From Flavobacteriales bacterium (GTDB lineage Bacteria; Bacteroidota; Bacteroidia; NS11-12g; UBA9320): 64,000 nt of DNA. Position 1 is the stretch's first letter; every line of letters begins with the position of its first letter. A program made the translations under genes and the position numbers. Below the pieces are notes generated by a model. The model searched no databases, had not been told where the DNA came from, and worked only from the letters and a program-made list of their open reading frames with translations. The DNA is taken from assembly GCA_020635395.1 (NCBI GenBank), contig JACJZV010000002.1, positions 682,001 to 746,000 of the forward strand, in the 5' to 3' direction. Shown here piece after piece: positions 1 to 9,311 of this stretch.

Positions 1-2
1 TT

Positions 3-2444
3 GTGGTAAAATCAACTCCAGATGGAAAAGTTGTTTTGCTGAAAGATGTAGCCAAAGTGGTGGATAGATGGGCCGAAAATCCGAATAAAACCATAATAAA
101 CAAACAACGCGGAGTGGAGGTGACAGTAAACAGCACCGACAACCAAAATTTAGTTCAAAACGCTGATTATGTTCGTAGATACATTGATGAATTTAATAAA
201 AACAATGGTCAGATAAAGGCCACAATGATTAGCGACCGTAGTGTAAACATAAACGAACGAAGAGATTTGTTGCTTCGCAATGGCGGACAAGGAATGCTCT
301 TGGTGTTGTTGCTTTTAGCTTTGTTTTTAAATATTCGAATAGCTGCCTGGGTTGCCTTTGGCATTCCGGTTTCCTTTTTTGGAATGATAATCATTGCATC
401 GTTTTATGGTGTTACTATCAACGTAATCTCGTTGTTCGGAATGATTATCGTTTTGGGTATTTTGGTGGACGATGCCATCGTAATAAGCGAAAATATTTAT
501 CAGCACTACGAACGCGGAAAAACACCCATTCGTGCGGCTATTGATGGCACAATGGAAGTGATGACCGCCGTTATTACAGCCGTTTTAACAACCGTTGTTG
601 CGTTTGCATTTTTCTTTTTGGTAGATGGTCGGCCGGGCGATTTTTTCTCAGAACTTTCGTTCGTGGTCATTGCCACACTTCTGGTTTCGTTGGTAGAGGC
701 ACTCATAATTTTACCCAGTCATATTGCTCATTCAAAAGCTTTGAAGCAGGGTTTGGATGATAAGAATTTATTAGAACGAGCCACGGACAAGGTTTTTAAC
801 TTTATGCGTGATAAAACCTACGCTCCCGTTTTAAGATATTTCTTAAACAATAAATTTTTGGCAATCACCATTATGGTTTGCGGTCTTGTGGTAACGGTTG
901 GAGCTATGAAAGGTGGGATTATAAAAAGCACATTTTTCCCATTTATTGAGCGGGACGATATCCGGATAACATTAGAAATGCCCTCAGGCACTCGAGAAAC
1001 CATAACCGAAGAAAAACTAAAAACCATCGAAGCCGCAATTGATCGGGTTAACAAAGAATATAGCGGCAAACGCAGCGATAGTCTTCAGGTGGTGCAGAAT
1101 GTGAGCATAAAGGTTGGCCCCGGCACCCATACAGGTACAATAGATGTAAACCTTTTAAAAGGAGAGACCAGAAACATTGCCGTTTCCGAGGTTGAAAATG
1201 CTTTTAGAAAGGAAACTGGCGTTTTACCCGGTGTAGAAAAACTAACATTTGGCACCGCCAGTGCCTTCGGAAAACCTGTTTCTGTTACTCTTTTAAGCCG
1301 AAATTTTGAACAGCTAAACGCTGCAAAAAATGAGGTAAAAGCGGCAATGGAAAACATGGATCAATTAAAAGATGTGGTGGAAAACACTCAAGCAGGCCCA
1401 CAAGAAATTCAATTAAAACTAAAAGAAAAAGCCCACCTTTTGGGTTTGTCTGAAGCTGCAATTCTTAATCAAATAAGACAAGGCTTTTTTGGAAATGAAG
1501 TACAGAGATTGCAGCGAGGTATAGACGAGGTAAAAGTTTGGGTAAGATATGACGAGGCCAATCGATCATCCGAAAATAATTTGGAAAATATGCGGATTAG
1601 AACCACCTCCGGCCAAGAATTGCCCCTAAAGGAGTTGGCTACATACACCAAACAGCGGGGCATTGTAAACATAAATCACCTTGATGGACAACGTGAAATA
1701 ACGGTAGAGGCTGATATTGCCAGCCGAAAAGTGAGTGCAACGGAAATGGTTACTCAACTAAAAGATGAAATAATGCCTTCCATTTTGGCCAAATATCCGA
1801 GTGTTACACCACTTTATGAAGGACAAAACAGAGAAGCCGCCAAAACCCAGACATCAGCCAAGGTGGCTCTACCTGTGGTGCTGCTGATTATTATTTCTCT
1901 TATCGTTTTTACATTTAGAAGTTTCGGGCAAACTGTGGCCATTTTCGTTCTTATTCCATTCAGTTTTGTAGGTGTGGCTTGGGGTCACTACTTCCACGGG
2001 CAGCAAATAAGCATTCTTTCCTTTTTGGGTATTGTGGCTTTGATTGGAATTATTGTAAACGATTCGTTGGTTTTGGTAACGAAGTTCAACCAATATCTGC
2101 AAGAAGGGTTGGAGTTTAAAGAAGCCGTCTATCAAGCAGGATATAACCGGTTTAGAGCCATTTTTTTAACCTCGGCTACCACCATTGCTGGTTTGGCTCC
2201 ATTGCTTTTCGAGACCAGTTTTCAGGCTCAGTTTTTAAAACCAATGGCCATTGCAGTGGCCTACGGCATAGGCATTGCCACTCTTTTAACCCTATTGGTT
2301 TTGCCGGTTTTGCTGGTTGTTTTAAACCAAATCCGGTTGGGATGGTTTAGAGCCTGGAATTGGGAAAAAGCGAGCAATAGAGAATTGGTAGAGCCTGCCA
2401 TTAAAGAACTTGAAGTTGACAAGGAAGTATATGATGAGGAGTAA
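3..2444 (+). CDS. RND efflux pump inner-membrane permease, C-terminal part
   Basis: C-terminal 813 residues of an AcrB/MdtB-type resistance-nodulation-division transporter; the reading frame is open to the window edge, so the true start lies upstream. A hydrophobic block at about residues 98-160 holds the family signature V-D-D-A-I-V (about 155-160) followed by E-N. A large periplasmic loop follows (about 310-620), then a second membrane bundle containing G-I-I-V-N-D-S (near 690), the pseudo-symmetric copy of the first motif. This is the classical duplicated RND fold, which exports drugs, metals or lipophilic compounds using the proton gradient. The 3' end overlaps the TolC gene start by 14 nt, so pump and outer-membrane channel are one operon; a membrane fusion protein is expected just upstream of the window. 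The substrate cannot be read from the sequence. Confidence 0.95.
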   Translation: MVKSTPDGKVVLLKDVAKVVDRWAENPNKTIINKQRGVEVTVNSTDNQNLVQNADYVRRYIDEFNKNNGQIKATMISDRSVNINERRDLLLRNGGQGMLLVLLLLALFLNIRIAAWVAFGIPVSFFGMIIIASFYGVTINVISLFGMIIVLGILVDDAIVISENIYQHYERGKTPIRAAIDGTMEVMTAVITAVLTTVVAFAFFFLVDGRPGDFFSELSFVVIATLLVSLVEALIILPSHIAHSKALKQGLDDKNLLERATDKVFNFMRDKTYAPVLRYFLNNKFLAITIMVCGLVVTVGAMKGGIIKSTFFPFIERDDIRITLEMPSGTRETITEEKLKTIEAAIDRVNKEYSGKRSDSLQVVQNVSIKVGPGTHTGTIDVNLLKGETRNIAVSEVENAFRKETGVLPGVEKLTFGTASAFGKPVSVTLLSRNFEQLNAAKNEVKAAMENMDQLKDVVENTQAGPQEIQLKLKEKAHLLGLSEAAILNQIRQGFFGNEVQRLQRGIDEVKVWVRYDEANRSSENNLENMRIRTTSGQELPLKELATYTKQRGIVNINHLDGQREITVEADIASRKVSATEMVTQLKDEIMPSILAKYPSVTPLYEGQNREAAKTQTSAKVALPVVLLIIISLIVFTFRSFGQTVAIFVLIPFSFVGVAWGHYFHGQQISILSFLGIVALIGIIVNDSLVLVTKFNQYLQEGLEFKEAVYQAGYNRFRAIFLTSATTIAGLAPLLFETSFQAQFLKPMAIAVAYGIGIATLLTLLVLPVLLVVLNQIRLGWFRAWNWEKASNRELVEPAIKELEVDKEVYDEE

Positions 2445-3744
2445 TCTATTTTTGATTTTGATGTTTGGTGTTTCGCGTGTTTTTGCCCAAACCGAAACTC
2501 CAGTGTATAATTTGGAAACAATCATTGACAAAATATTGGCAAACAATTTTGAGGTGAAATCAATTTCGTATGATGTTGAAATAACCGAAAACGCTGCCAC
2601 CAAAGGAAATGCCGGGATGTTGCCAAATGTGAATCTGAATGCCGGAAGCAATTATAGCAACAACAACACGGAGCTGAAATTTGCCGGAGGCATACCATCT
2701 GCCAATGTAAGTGGGGCTCAAAGCACCGGATACAACACCTCCATTGGTTTGAATTACACAATTTTCAATGGTTTTGCACGATTAAACAATTATGAAAAAT
2801 TGAAACTAAACCATGATTTGAGCGAAGCTCAATTGAGACTTACTCTTGAAAATGCGGTAATAAGTGCCATCGGTTTGTATTTGGATATGGCCAAATTGCA
2901 AATGGATATTGATGCGTTGCAACAAAATTTAAAAATCAGTCACACCAGATTGAATAGAGCGGAACTTGCCAGTCAGTTTGGTACCACCAATTCGCTCGCC
3001 GTTTTAAACGCACGTGTTGATTTAAACACAGATAGCGTAAACTTATTGAATGCAAAAAACCAACTTGCCACCATCAAGCGACAAATAAACTATTTGATGG
3101 GCGAGGTAATTTCTACCGATTTTAGTGTAAATAACCAAATCAATCTTACCGACAACCTTAGTCTGAGCAATGTTTTGGAAGGTTCGCAAAACAACAGTGT
3201 CGCCTTGATATTAGCCAAACTTAGAACAGAAGCAGCCGAGATTGATGAAAATTTGGCAAAAGCCAACACCTACCCTACAATCAACTTTACCTCCAGTTAT
3301 GGTCTTAATGCCTCGCAAAATGGTGCAGGTATCATTTTGGAGCAACGCAATCTGGGGTTTTCGGCTGGTCTAAATGTTACTATGCCTATTTTTACCGGTG
3401 GACGAACCAAAATTGCCATGCAAAATGCGGCTCTTTCGTTAGAAAAAAGCAACACCCAATTAGCACAAAATCAACTTTTGATAAACAAAGAAGTGTATGA
3501 CTACTGGGCTAATTATCAGTATTTTATGCAACTTTTAACCATCGAAAGAGAAAATATTAAAACCGCAGAGTTAAATCTTAAACGAACGGAAGAAGCCTAT
3601 AAATTAGGGCAGATTACATCGGTGGAATATCGTCAAGCTCAACTCGGTTTATTGTCGGCTCAAAACCGAATCAATGCCGCCTTGATCAACATAAAAAAAG
3701 CAGAATACCAACTTTTGCGTTTGAAAGGAGATTTGGTAAAATGA
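2431..3744 (+). CDS. TolC-family outer-membrane efflux channel
   Basis: 437-residue outer-membrane efflux protein. I start it at the ATG at 2431 (a second ATG follows at once) rather than at an upstream TTG at 2410, because the ATG gives a clean Sec signal peptide ending in VFAQ. The body shows the duplicated OEP pattern: two long coiled-coil helical hairpins rich in Asn, Gln, Leu and Ala, and strand segments such as the G-L-N-Y-T-I-F-N-G-F and N-V-T-M-P-I-F-T-G-G blocks that begin each half. The repeat T-E-E-A-Y-K-L-G-Q-I near the end is typical of the family. It overlaps the RND permease gene and is overlapped by the next gene by 4 nt (ATGA). It should provide the outer-membrane exit duct for the pump. 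Confidence 0.95.
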   Translation: MMRSNLFLILMFGVSRVFAQTETPVYNLETIIDKILANNFEVKSISYDVEITENAATKGNAGMLPNVNLNAGSNYSNNNTELKFAGGIPSANVSGAQSTGYNTSIGLNYTIFNGFARLNNYEKLKLNHDLSEAQLRLTLENAVISAIGLYLDMAKLQMDIDALQQNLKISHTRLNRAELASQFGTTNSLAVLNARVDLNTDSVNLLNAKNQLATIKRQINYLMGEVISTDFSVNNQINLTDNLSLSNVLEGSQNNSVALILAKLRTEAAEIDENLAKANTYPTINFTSSYGLNASQNGAGIILEQRNLGFSAGLNVTMPIFTGGRTKIAMQNAALSLEKSNTQLAQNQLLINKEVYDYWANYQYFMQLLTIERENIKTAELNLKRTEEAYKLGQITSVEYRQAQLGLLSAQNRINAALINIKKAEYQLLRLKGDLVK

Positions 3745-4349
3745 AAATAATTTGCGTTGGTAGAAACTACCGTAAACATGCCGAAGAATTAGGCAACGAA
3801 GTGCCGGAAGAACCGGTTTTGTTTATGAAACCCGATTCAGCCATAATGCGACAAAGAGATGCATTTTATATTCCTGATTTTACCGACGACGTGCATTATG
3901 AGGCTGAGATTGTCGTTAAAATCAACCGACTTGGAAAACGCATTCAGAGCAAATTTGCACCAAAATATTACAGTGAAATAACGGTAGGAATTGATTTTAC
4001 TGCCCGCGATGTTCAGTCGAAACTAAAAGAAAAAGGCTTGCCGTGGGAAAAAGCAAAGGCCTTTGACAACAGTGCTGTGTGCGGCCACTGGCTAGATGCC
4101 TCAAACTACGATTTAGAGAATCTGAACTTTGAATTGAAACTAAATGGTGCTACTGTTCAAAAAGGAAACACCAATATGATGTTGTTTTCTATTAACCAAC
4201 TTATTGAACATTCGTCTCAATATTTTATGCTAAAAATAGGGGATTTATTGTTTACCGGAACCCCAGAAGGTGTAGGCAAAGTGTCGCCCGGGGATATGTT
4301 GGAAGGATTTATTGAAGGTCAAAAAGTGTTGAATGTTCGCATAAAGTAG
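3741..4349 (+). CDS. Fumarylacetoacetate hydrolase (FAH) family protein
   Basis: 202-residue protein covering the FAH catalytic domain. It begins with the typical K-I-I-C-V-G-R-N-Y motif. It carries the acidic metal-binding cluster H-Y-E-A-E-I-V near residues 51-57, the I-D-F-T-A-R-D-V-Q block, and the C-terminal G-D-L-L-F-T-G-T-P-E-G-V-G motif. Members cleave or decarboxylate C-C bonds in small acyl-pyruvates or oxaloacetate-type compounds with Mg2+ or Mn2+ in the cytoplasm; several bacterial members act as acylpyruvases or oxaloacetate decarboxylases. The start codon overlaps the TolC stop (ATGA), implying translational coupling. Why a metabolic enzyme is coupled to an efflux channel is not evident, and co-location may simply reflect operon compaction. 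Confidence 0.9.
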   Translation: MKIICVGRNYRKHAEELGNEVPEEPVLFMKPDSAIMRQRDAFYIPDFTDDVHYEAEIVVKINRLGKRIQSKFAPKYYSEITVGIDFTARDVQSKLKEKGLPWEKAKAFDNSAVCGHWLDASNYDLENLNFELKLNGATVQKGNTNMMLFSINQLIEHSSQYFMLKIGDLLFTGTPEGVGKVSPGDMLEGFIEGQKVLNVRIK

Positions 4350-4410
4350 GTGGTGTAAATTTTTTACCTGTTAAAAATTATTGTTCTTTTGAAGAAAAAC
4401 TTCAATAATT

Positions 4411-5049
4411 ATGGCACTAAAACTCGAAACGACACACGAACAATTAAGAAGAAATTTGGGAATATTAGGCGTTAGTTTACCCATTATTTTGCTCATTTAT
4501 AGCAACTTTCATCCTCAGCCATCTATTAGCGATTTTTATTATACCAATATTGGTATTGTTTTTACAGGAGTTCTCATTGCATTTGGTTTGTTTCTTTATT
4601 CCTATCGCGGTTACGAAAAACAGAAAGATGAAGTAATTAGCGATAATTGGCTAACCAATATTGCCGGAATTTTGGCCATTGCCACGGCTTTGATTCCTAC
4701 CCAATATGTTGAAAATCCTTACTCAACTTGGCCACCAAATGGGCATAATAATGAAACTATAGGTCTTATTCATCTGCTGTGTGCATCTGGCTTTTTTATC
4801 ATCATGGGTTGGATGTCGATGTATAGATTTACCTTAAGCACCGACCCCGCAAAGAAAAATCGAAATAGGCTTTATAGAATTTGTGGCATTGGTGTTTGGG
4901 TGAGCTTATTATTTGCCGGATTATCGATAAAATTTGATGTACTGCAAGTTTCTAAAATTGACGTTTTTATATACGAAACGGCCGCATTGTGGTTTTTTGG
5001 AACAGCATGGCTCATAAAAGGTGAGGCACTTAAAAAGCTCGGTATATAA
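4411..5049 (+). CDS. Predicted integral membrane protein (DUF998-like)
   Basis: 212-residue protein with about six hydrophobic segments: residues 17-32, 42-62, 82-98, 120-140, 158-176 and 188-204. The conserved-looking motif S-D-F-Y-Y-T-N-I-G-I-V-F at the start of the second segment and the H-L-L-C-A-S-G-F-F motif in the fourth resemble DUF998-type membrane proteins of Bacteroidota. No catalytic motif is recognisable, so function is unknown. It lies 61 nt after the FAH gene. A TTnnTTTG box (one mismatch to the Bacteroidota -7 element) at 4384-4391 could give it its own promoter. Confidence 0.75.
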   Translation: MALKLETTHEQLRRNLGILGVSLPIILLIYSNFHPQPSISDFYYTNIGIVFTGVLIAFGLFLYSYRGYEKQKDEVISDNWLTNIAGILAIATALIPTQYVENPYSTWPPNGHNNETIGLIHLLCASGFFIIMGWMSMYRFTLSTDPAKKNRNRLYRICGIGVWVSLLFAGLSIKFDVLQVSKIDVFIYETAALWFFGTAWLIKGEALKKLGI

Positions 5050-5339
5050 TTGGGTTCAGATGGTCTTTCCTTTTTTAATCTATTCGGAGAAGGCTTTCAA
5101 ACCCTGAAAATCATCCAAAATTAGGTTTCGGAGAACAAAGGTTGGCACTCGGAGACCAATTCTTTCTTGTTTAATATAGGTGTAATACTTTTGAATACTA
5201 CTAACTCTGATGGTGAGCTAAGCAATTGTCGGACGGGCAAATATTCCAAACAACATGAAAAAACTTTGCATTTAGGTTCTCATTTATTACCAATACTATT
5301 TGTCTGTTTATTTTAACTTCGCTTCCGTAAATACGTTAC

Positions 5340-5885
5340 ATGGCGAATAAGGAAAATAATCTAAACCCTTTTCATATTGAATTTATTCAAAAGCAAAAGG
5401 TGTTTTTTGTGGCTACCGCCCCAACCGAAGGTTTTATCAATCTTTCGCCCAAAGGTATGGACTCGTTTAGAGTGATTGACAATCAAACAATTGTCTGGCT
5501 CAATTTGACCGGAAGCGGAAATGAAACCGCGGCACATTTGCTCGAAAACCCGCGAATGACCATAATGATGACTGCCTTTGAAGGCGACCCTTTGATTTTA
5601 AGATTGTATGGAAAGGCTGTTGCATTTCATCCAAGAGACCAAGAATGGGAAGATTACATTCATCTTTTTCCTGAAATGCCGGGTAGCAGACAGATTATTG
5701 AGTTAAAACTTGAAAAAGTAATGACCAGTTGTGGTTTTGCTGTACCCATTATGGAGTTTAAAAAAGAGAGAAGCCAATTGATTGATTGGTCGAACAAAAA
5801 AGGCGAAGAGGGCATTTTGGAATACCAAAAAAACAAAAATGTTTTGAGTTTAAATGGAAAACCGACGGGTCTTTTCGAGGTGTAA
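5340..5885 (+). CDS. Pyridoxamine 5'-phosphate oxidase-like FMN-binding protein
   Basis: 181-residue protein of the PPOX split-barrel family. The N-terminal half has the hallmark layout: F-F-V-A-T-A-P then F-I-N-L-S-P-K-G (residues about 24-42), V-W-L-N-L-T-G-S-G-N-E-T-A-A-H-L, and N-P-R-M-T-I-M-M, all of which form the FMN pocket. The C-terminal half (I-E-L-K-L-E-K-V-M-T-S-C-G-F-A-V-P) resembles the uncharacterised subgroup annotated as pyridoxamine 5'-phosphate oxidase family protein, not true PdxH. Likely a cytoplasmic flavin-dependent reductase or a flavin/heme-binding protein. It stands alone and its stop directly abuts that of the opposing regulator gene. The 290 nt upstream hold no gene that I can see. 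Confidence 0.85.
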   Translation: MANKENNLNPFHIEFIQKQKVFFVATAPTEGFINLSPKGMDSFRVIDNQTIVWLNLTGSGNETAAHLLENPRMTIMMTAFEGDPLILRLYGKAVAFHPRDQEWEDYIHLFPEMPGSRQIIELKLEKVMTSCGFAVPIMEFKKERSQLIDWSNKKGEEGILEYQKNKNVLSLNGKPTGLFEV

Positions 5886-6638
5886 TTACCCAACAAACCT
5901 TTCCAAAAAATCTTGTTTTCGGCGAATGGCAATCTCCAATTCTTTGCCGTTACTCATTTCTACAAATCCACCTTTTCCCTTTTTGTAGCCCTGCACATGC
6001 TCAAGATTTATAAGATAACTCTTGTGGATTCGGAAAAATCCGGCATCACCAAGTAATTCATCAAAATGTTTTAACGTTTTGCAAATTGTTTTTTTCTTTC
6101 CGTTTACAAACATAAAATCGGTCAAATTATCATTGGCTTTGCAATAAACAATATCTTTTAGTTGTGCCACCTCAAATCCTTCCAATTCGGGAAGCACAAT
6201 GCGTTTTAACTGATTTTCGGTCGTATGCAGATTCGTTTGCAGAATACGAGCCGAATGAATTCTGTCTTTGTTTTGAATATTCTGAGAAACCTTTTCAACC
6301 GAGGCTATAAGTTCTTCTATATCAATGGGTTTTAGCAAATAATAGGACGCACTCATGTTGAGAGCTTTTAACGCATAATTGCTAAAAGCTGTTACAAAAA
6401 TCAGTTCAAAATCAATTTCAGGAAGTTGTTCAAGCAAATCAAAACCATTTCCGTAAGGCATTTCCACATCCAAAAATACCAGCTGCGGCCTATGCGTTTC
6501 TATGGCTGTTTTTCCGATGGATATATTCTCAGCTTCTGCCGCTATATTTACATTCGGGCAATATTTTGTCAGATAGTTTCGAAGCGTTTCTCGGCTTACT
6601 TCTTCATCTTCTATTATTATGGCTTTTAACTCATGCAT
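5886..6638 (-). CDS. LytTR-family DNA-binding response regulator
   Basis: 250-residue response regulator. The receiver domain (residues about 3-118) has the acidic pair E-D-E-E near the N-terminus, the phospho-acceptor Asp in L-V-F-L-D-V-E-M-P, and the T and K positions in V-T-A-F and L-K-P-I. The C-terminal LytTR domain (about 145-248) includes I-V-L-P-E-L-E-G-F and F-F-R-I-H-K-S-Y-L-I-N-L, which typify beta-sheet LytTR DNA-binding domains. I take the ATG at 6638, because the longer frame (to 6665) lies inside the kinase gene; this gives an 8-nt overlap with the kinase stop and so translational coupling. It forms a two-component pair with the neighbouring kinase. Targets are unknown. Confidence 0.93.
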   Translation of the reverse strand: MHELKAIIIEDEEVSRETLRNYLTKYCPNVNIAAEAENISIGKTAIETHRPQLVFLDVEMPYGNGFDLLEQLPEIDFELIFVTAFSNYALKALNMSASYYLLKPIDIEELIASVEKVSQNIQNKDRIHSARILQTNLHTTENQLKRIVLPELEGFEVAQLKDIVYCKANDNLTDFMFVNGKKKTICKTLKHFDELLGDAGFFRIHKSYLINLEHVQGYKKGKGGFVEMSNGKELEIAIRRKQDFLERFVG

Positions 6639-8601
6639 TTTCTGCGTATTTTTTATCGTCCACATCTAAAAAGGGCAGCTCAATGCTCACACTCGTGCCG
6701 GTTTCATTTTCGTCCAAATCGGTGATGGAGCATTTTACATGGATGTTGTGAATTTCGTTAAGCAGTTTTATTCTACCGTTGGTATTACTAATTCCGGTCG
6801 ATTTTCCCATTTTTTGATTTTTTGTTTTCAATTCTTCACTCCTTTTTCTACCAATTCCGTTGTCCTTTATTTCAATTAAAACGGCATTGTTTTTCTTCCA
6901 AAATTTAACGGCTAACATTCCCTTTTCTTCCTTATATCGAAGCCCATGCCATATCGCATTTTCAATATAAGGTTGCACCATCATAGGCGGAATCAAAAGT
7001 CTATCAATTTCTAGATTTTCATCCACTTCAAAAACGTAGTCGAAATGGTCTTTAAATCGCAAGTGTTCCAAGTTTAAATAACGCTCCAAAACTTCCAATT
7101 CAGCAGATAGTAGTACAAAATCTTTCTTGCTGTGTTCCAAAACCGTTCTCATCAGTCTGGCAAATTCAGACAAGTATTTGTTGGCACTTCTGTCATCACT
7201 TTTTGATATAAAACTATTAACCGAATTGAGCGAATTAAAAATAAAATGAGGATTCATTTGACTTCTCAACGACCTGATAGACAATAGTTTATTGGCAATT
7301 TGTTTTTGCTTTGTGCTACGGTATAGCATAACTAAACCCAAAAGCATCAACACCAATAGAGCCGCCAAAATGTAGTTTATTCGTTTCTGTTGACGTGCAT
7401 TTTCTGCTTTTAAATTGCTTTCTTTTTGCAAAAGCGAAATTTGCTTTTCGTCTAATTCCTTGTCTTTTATCAATAAGGCTATTTGGTTTTCTTTGTCCGA
7501 AAATTGGGAGTTTTGGTTGACCAAATCTTGCAATTGCGATTCTTTTTCGGCCAATAGTTGTTCTTGAACCTGCCTGTATTGGTCAAAACTTGCCTTTGCT
7601 TGTTCAAATTTACCCAGTTTGGCGTAGGCTTCCGAAAGGGCTTTGTGTGTTTCTCCAGTGCTTTTTATCTGCCCGGTTTGATTTGATAAAACAAGATTTT
7701 CTTGCAAAAACGGAATGGCTTCGTTGGCTTTGTTCATAAACAAATAGTTGCCAGCAATATTGCTGTTGTTATCCAAAACCCGTTGATTGTCGCCGTTTTT
7801 TTGATTAATTTTTTTAGCACGTTTTTCGTATTCATTGCTCTTGTCATACTCGCCAATGCTGTTGTATGAACGACCAACGTTTTGCCAAGATACACTTTGA
7901 TCGGTTTCATTGCCATAATTATCGGCCACTATGCCGGCCAACCCAAAATATTTTAGTGCTTGAGCAGTGTCGTTTTGGCCTGCATAACATTTCCCGATAA
8001 GCTCATACATCTCCGAAACTTTTGTTTCTTGGTTCGCACTTCTAAACGAAACCAAAAGCTGCTGATAAAATGCATTTGCCTCGGTATATTGTTTATTGTT
8101 AAAAAGTACTCTGGCTAAGTTTTCTTTTGCCAAACGTTCATCGGTTGCACTCTGTTTTTGCTGGGCAAGTGATAAAAATTCGCGGTATTCGGCAATCGCT
8201 TGGGGGTATTTTTTGGCACCTTCGTAAGCGGCTGCAAGCATTTTTATTGAGGTATAATAGCCCGAATTGTCACCAATTGCTTTAAAACCATCTTTGGCCT
8301 TTTGATAATATGATGCTGCCTGTTCGTAGTTCTTTTTTTGAAAATAAATGGCTCCCAGCGATTGGTAACAAAATACTTCGCCTCGTTTATTTTTATTTTT
8401 AAAACTGAGTTTTAATGCCTCCTCAATTTCTGACAATGCTTTGTTTGGGTCTGAAGAAATGTTTCTATTCGATTGATTTATAAGGTCATACATTTTGGCT
8501 TCATCGGCCTGCTTTATTTCGAGTTCGGCAATATTGCCCACTTGTGCAAACAGCAGAATTGCCTTACAAAAACAAATAACCAAAATTATTAACCGTTTCA
8601 A
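6631..8601 (-). CDS. TPR-containing LytS/YehU-type sensor histidine kinase
   Basis: About 656 residues from a TTG start at 8601, chosen because it begins a signal-like hydrophobic segment ending in LLFAQ and lies about 26 nt after a TACCTTTG box. An upstream TTG at 8652 would place the promoter box inside the gene. The periplasmic region (about 25-370) is a run of tetratricopeptide repeats (for example Q-A-A-S-Y-Y-Q-K-A-K-D). A coiled coil follows (about 370-430), then one transmembrane helix (Y-I-L-A-A-L-L-V-L-M-L-L-G-L-V-M-L-Y). The kinase core is the His_kinase family: phospho-acceptor in S-Q-M-N-P-H-F-I-F-N-S-L, and an HATPase region with N-A-I-W-H-G and D-N-G-I-G. It should phosphorylate the adjacent LytTR regulator in response to an envelope or periplasmic cue. 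Confidence 0.9.
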   Translation of the reverse strand: MKRLIILVICFCKAILLFAQVGNIAELEIKQADEAKMYDLINQSNRNISSDPNKALSEIEEALKLSFKNKNKRGEVFCYQSLGAIYFQKKNYEQAASYYQKAKDGFKAIGDNSGYYTSIKMLAAAYEGAKKYPQAIAEYREFLSLAQQKQSATDERLAKENLARVLFNNKQYTEANAFYQQLLVSFRSANQETKVSEMYELIGKCYAGQNDTAQALKYFGLAGIVADNYGNETDQSVSWQNVGRSYNSIGEYDKSNEYEKRAKKINQKNGDNQRVLDNNSNIAGNYLFMNKANEAIPFLQENLVLSNQTGQIKSTGETHKALSEAYAKLGKFEQAKASFDQYRQVQEQLLAEKESQLQDLVNQNSQFSDKENQIALLIKDKELDEKQISLLQKESNLKAENARQQKRINYILAALLVLMLLGLVMLYRSTKQKQIANKLLSIRSLRSQMNPHFIFNSLNSVNSFISKSDDRSANKYLSEFARLMRTVLEHSKKDFVLLSAELEVLERYLNLEHLRFKDHFDYVFEVDENLEIDRLLIPPMMVQPYIENAIWHGLRYKEEKGMLAVKFWKKNNAVLIEIKDNGIGRKRSEELKTKNQKMGKSTGISNTNGRIKLLNEIHNIHVKCSITDLDENETGTSVSIELPFLDVDDKKYAENA

Positions 8602-8627
8602 ACTTGTGCCTAATGAAAGTTGCCAAA

Positions 8628-8635
8628 CAAAGGTA
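8628..8635 (-). promoter_or_regulatory. Bacteroidota -7 box upstream of the kinase-regulator operon
   Basis: On the minus strand the octamer TACCTTTG fits the Bacteroidota -7 consensus TAnnTTTG. It lies about 26 nt before the TTG start of the kinase gene. No well-spaced -33 TTTG was found, so the call rests on the -7 element only. Confidence 0.5.
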
Positions 8636-8750
8636 AATAATTTAAAAGCCAAATTGCAGAACGCAAACTAAGGTGGCACGTGCGATAACTCACTTTTTGT
8701 TTTTAGAAAAACCCTAAAGGCCGACATTCGAATAAAAAAAGAAAAAGAAT

Positions 8751-9311
8751 ATGAAAAAATCCCTCTTCCCCTTTTTAGTTCTAGTTTCTACATTTTTAAC
8801 AATGTGCAATGGCTCATATAGCAAATACGACTCCCGAGGTTCAAACATTATTGAGCAACTATATCAAGAAGCACTTTCTGAGGATGACGAACTTAAAAAG
8901 CTAAACTCTACATTGGAAAATTTGGATAAAAATATCTCTAAAACACTGAGTTCGGCTAATGAATACAATGGCTTTTTTGCGAGATATTGGTCGGCTGCCA
9001 TAGTGTCTATAAAACAAATTTCGGACTCGAGTATATCACAAAAAACCAATCTGTTTATTCAAAAGAAGAAAAACGAACATGAAAAATCTGAAACTGATTT
9101 GCAAACAAAACAATCGATACTTGAAAAACAGAAAACGGAACACGAACAGAAATTTTTAGCATTAAAAATTCATATAAGTCAACAACAGCTTGAAAAGTAC
9201 AAAAAAGAAAATCGACCGAAACCCGAGGATTTTGACCAACTTTTGAATGAAATTCAAAATGCGGACAAGGCCATTCAGCAAAAACTAAAAGCACTTAATA
9301 GTGCTTTTTAA
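8751..9311 (+). CDS. Exported coiled-coil protein of unknown function, possibly a lipoprotein
   Basis: 186 residues beginning MKKSLFPFLVLVSTFLTMC, a short signal peptide with Cys at position 19. The residues before the Cys (F-L-T-M-C) are a poor but possible lipobox. The rest is strongly charged and helical, with heptad-like Lys/Glu/Gln runs at about residues 95-186 that predict a coiled coil. No recognised domain. It is transcribed away from the kinase operon and its stop codon overlaps the stop of the opposing glycosidase gene by 4 nt. An ordinary ORF by codon usage; function not assignable. Confidence 0.75.
   Translation: MKKSLFPFLVLVSTFLTMCNGSYSKYDSRGSNIIEQLYQEALSEDDELKKLNSTLENLDKNISKTLSSANEYNGFFARYWSAAIVSIKQISDSSISQKTNLFIQKKKNEHEKSETDLQTKQSILEKQKTEHEQKFLALKIHISQQQLEKYKKENRPKPEDFDQLLNEIQNADKAIQQKLKALNSAF

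Noticed and set aside
5050..5339. Possible small gene or ncRNA in the 290-nt gap
   Set aside because: A TACTTTTG box occurs at 5186-5193, but the only following ATG frame stops after a few codons and no stable structure is evident by eye.
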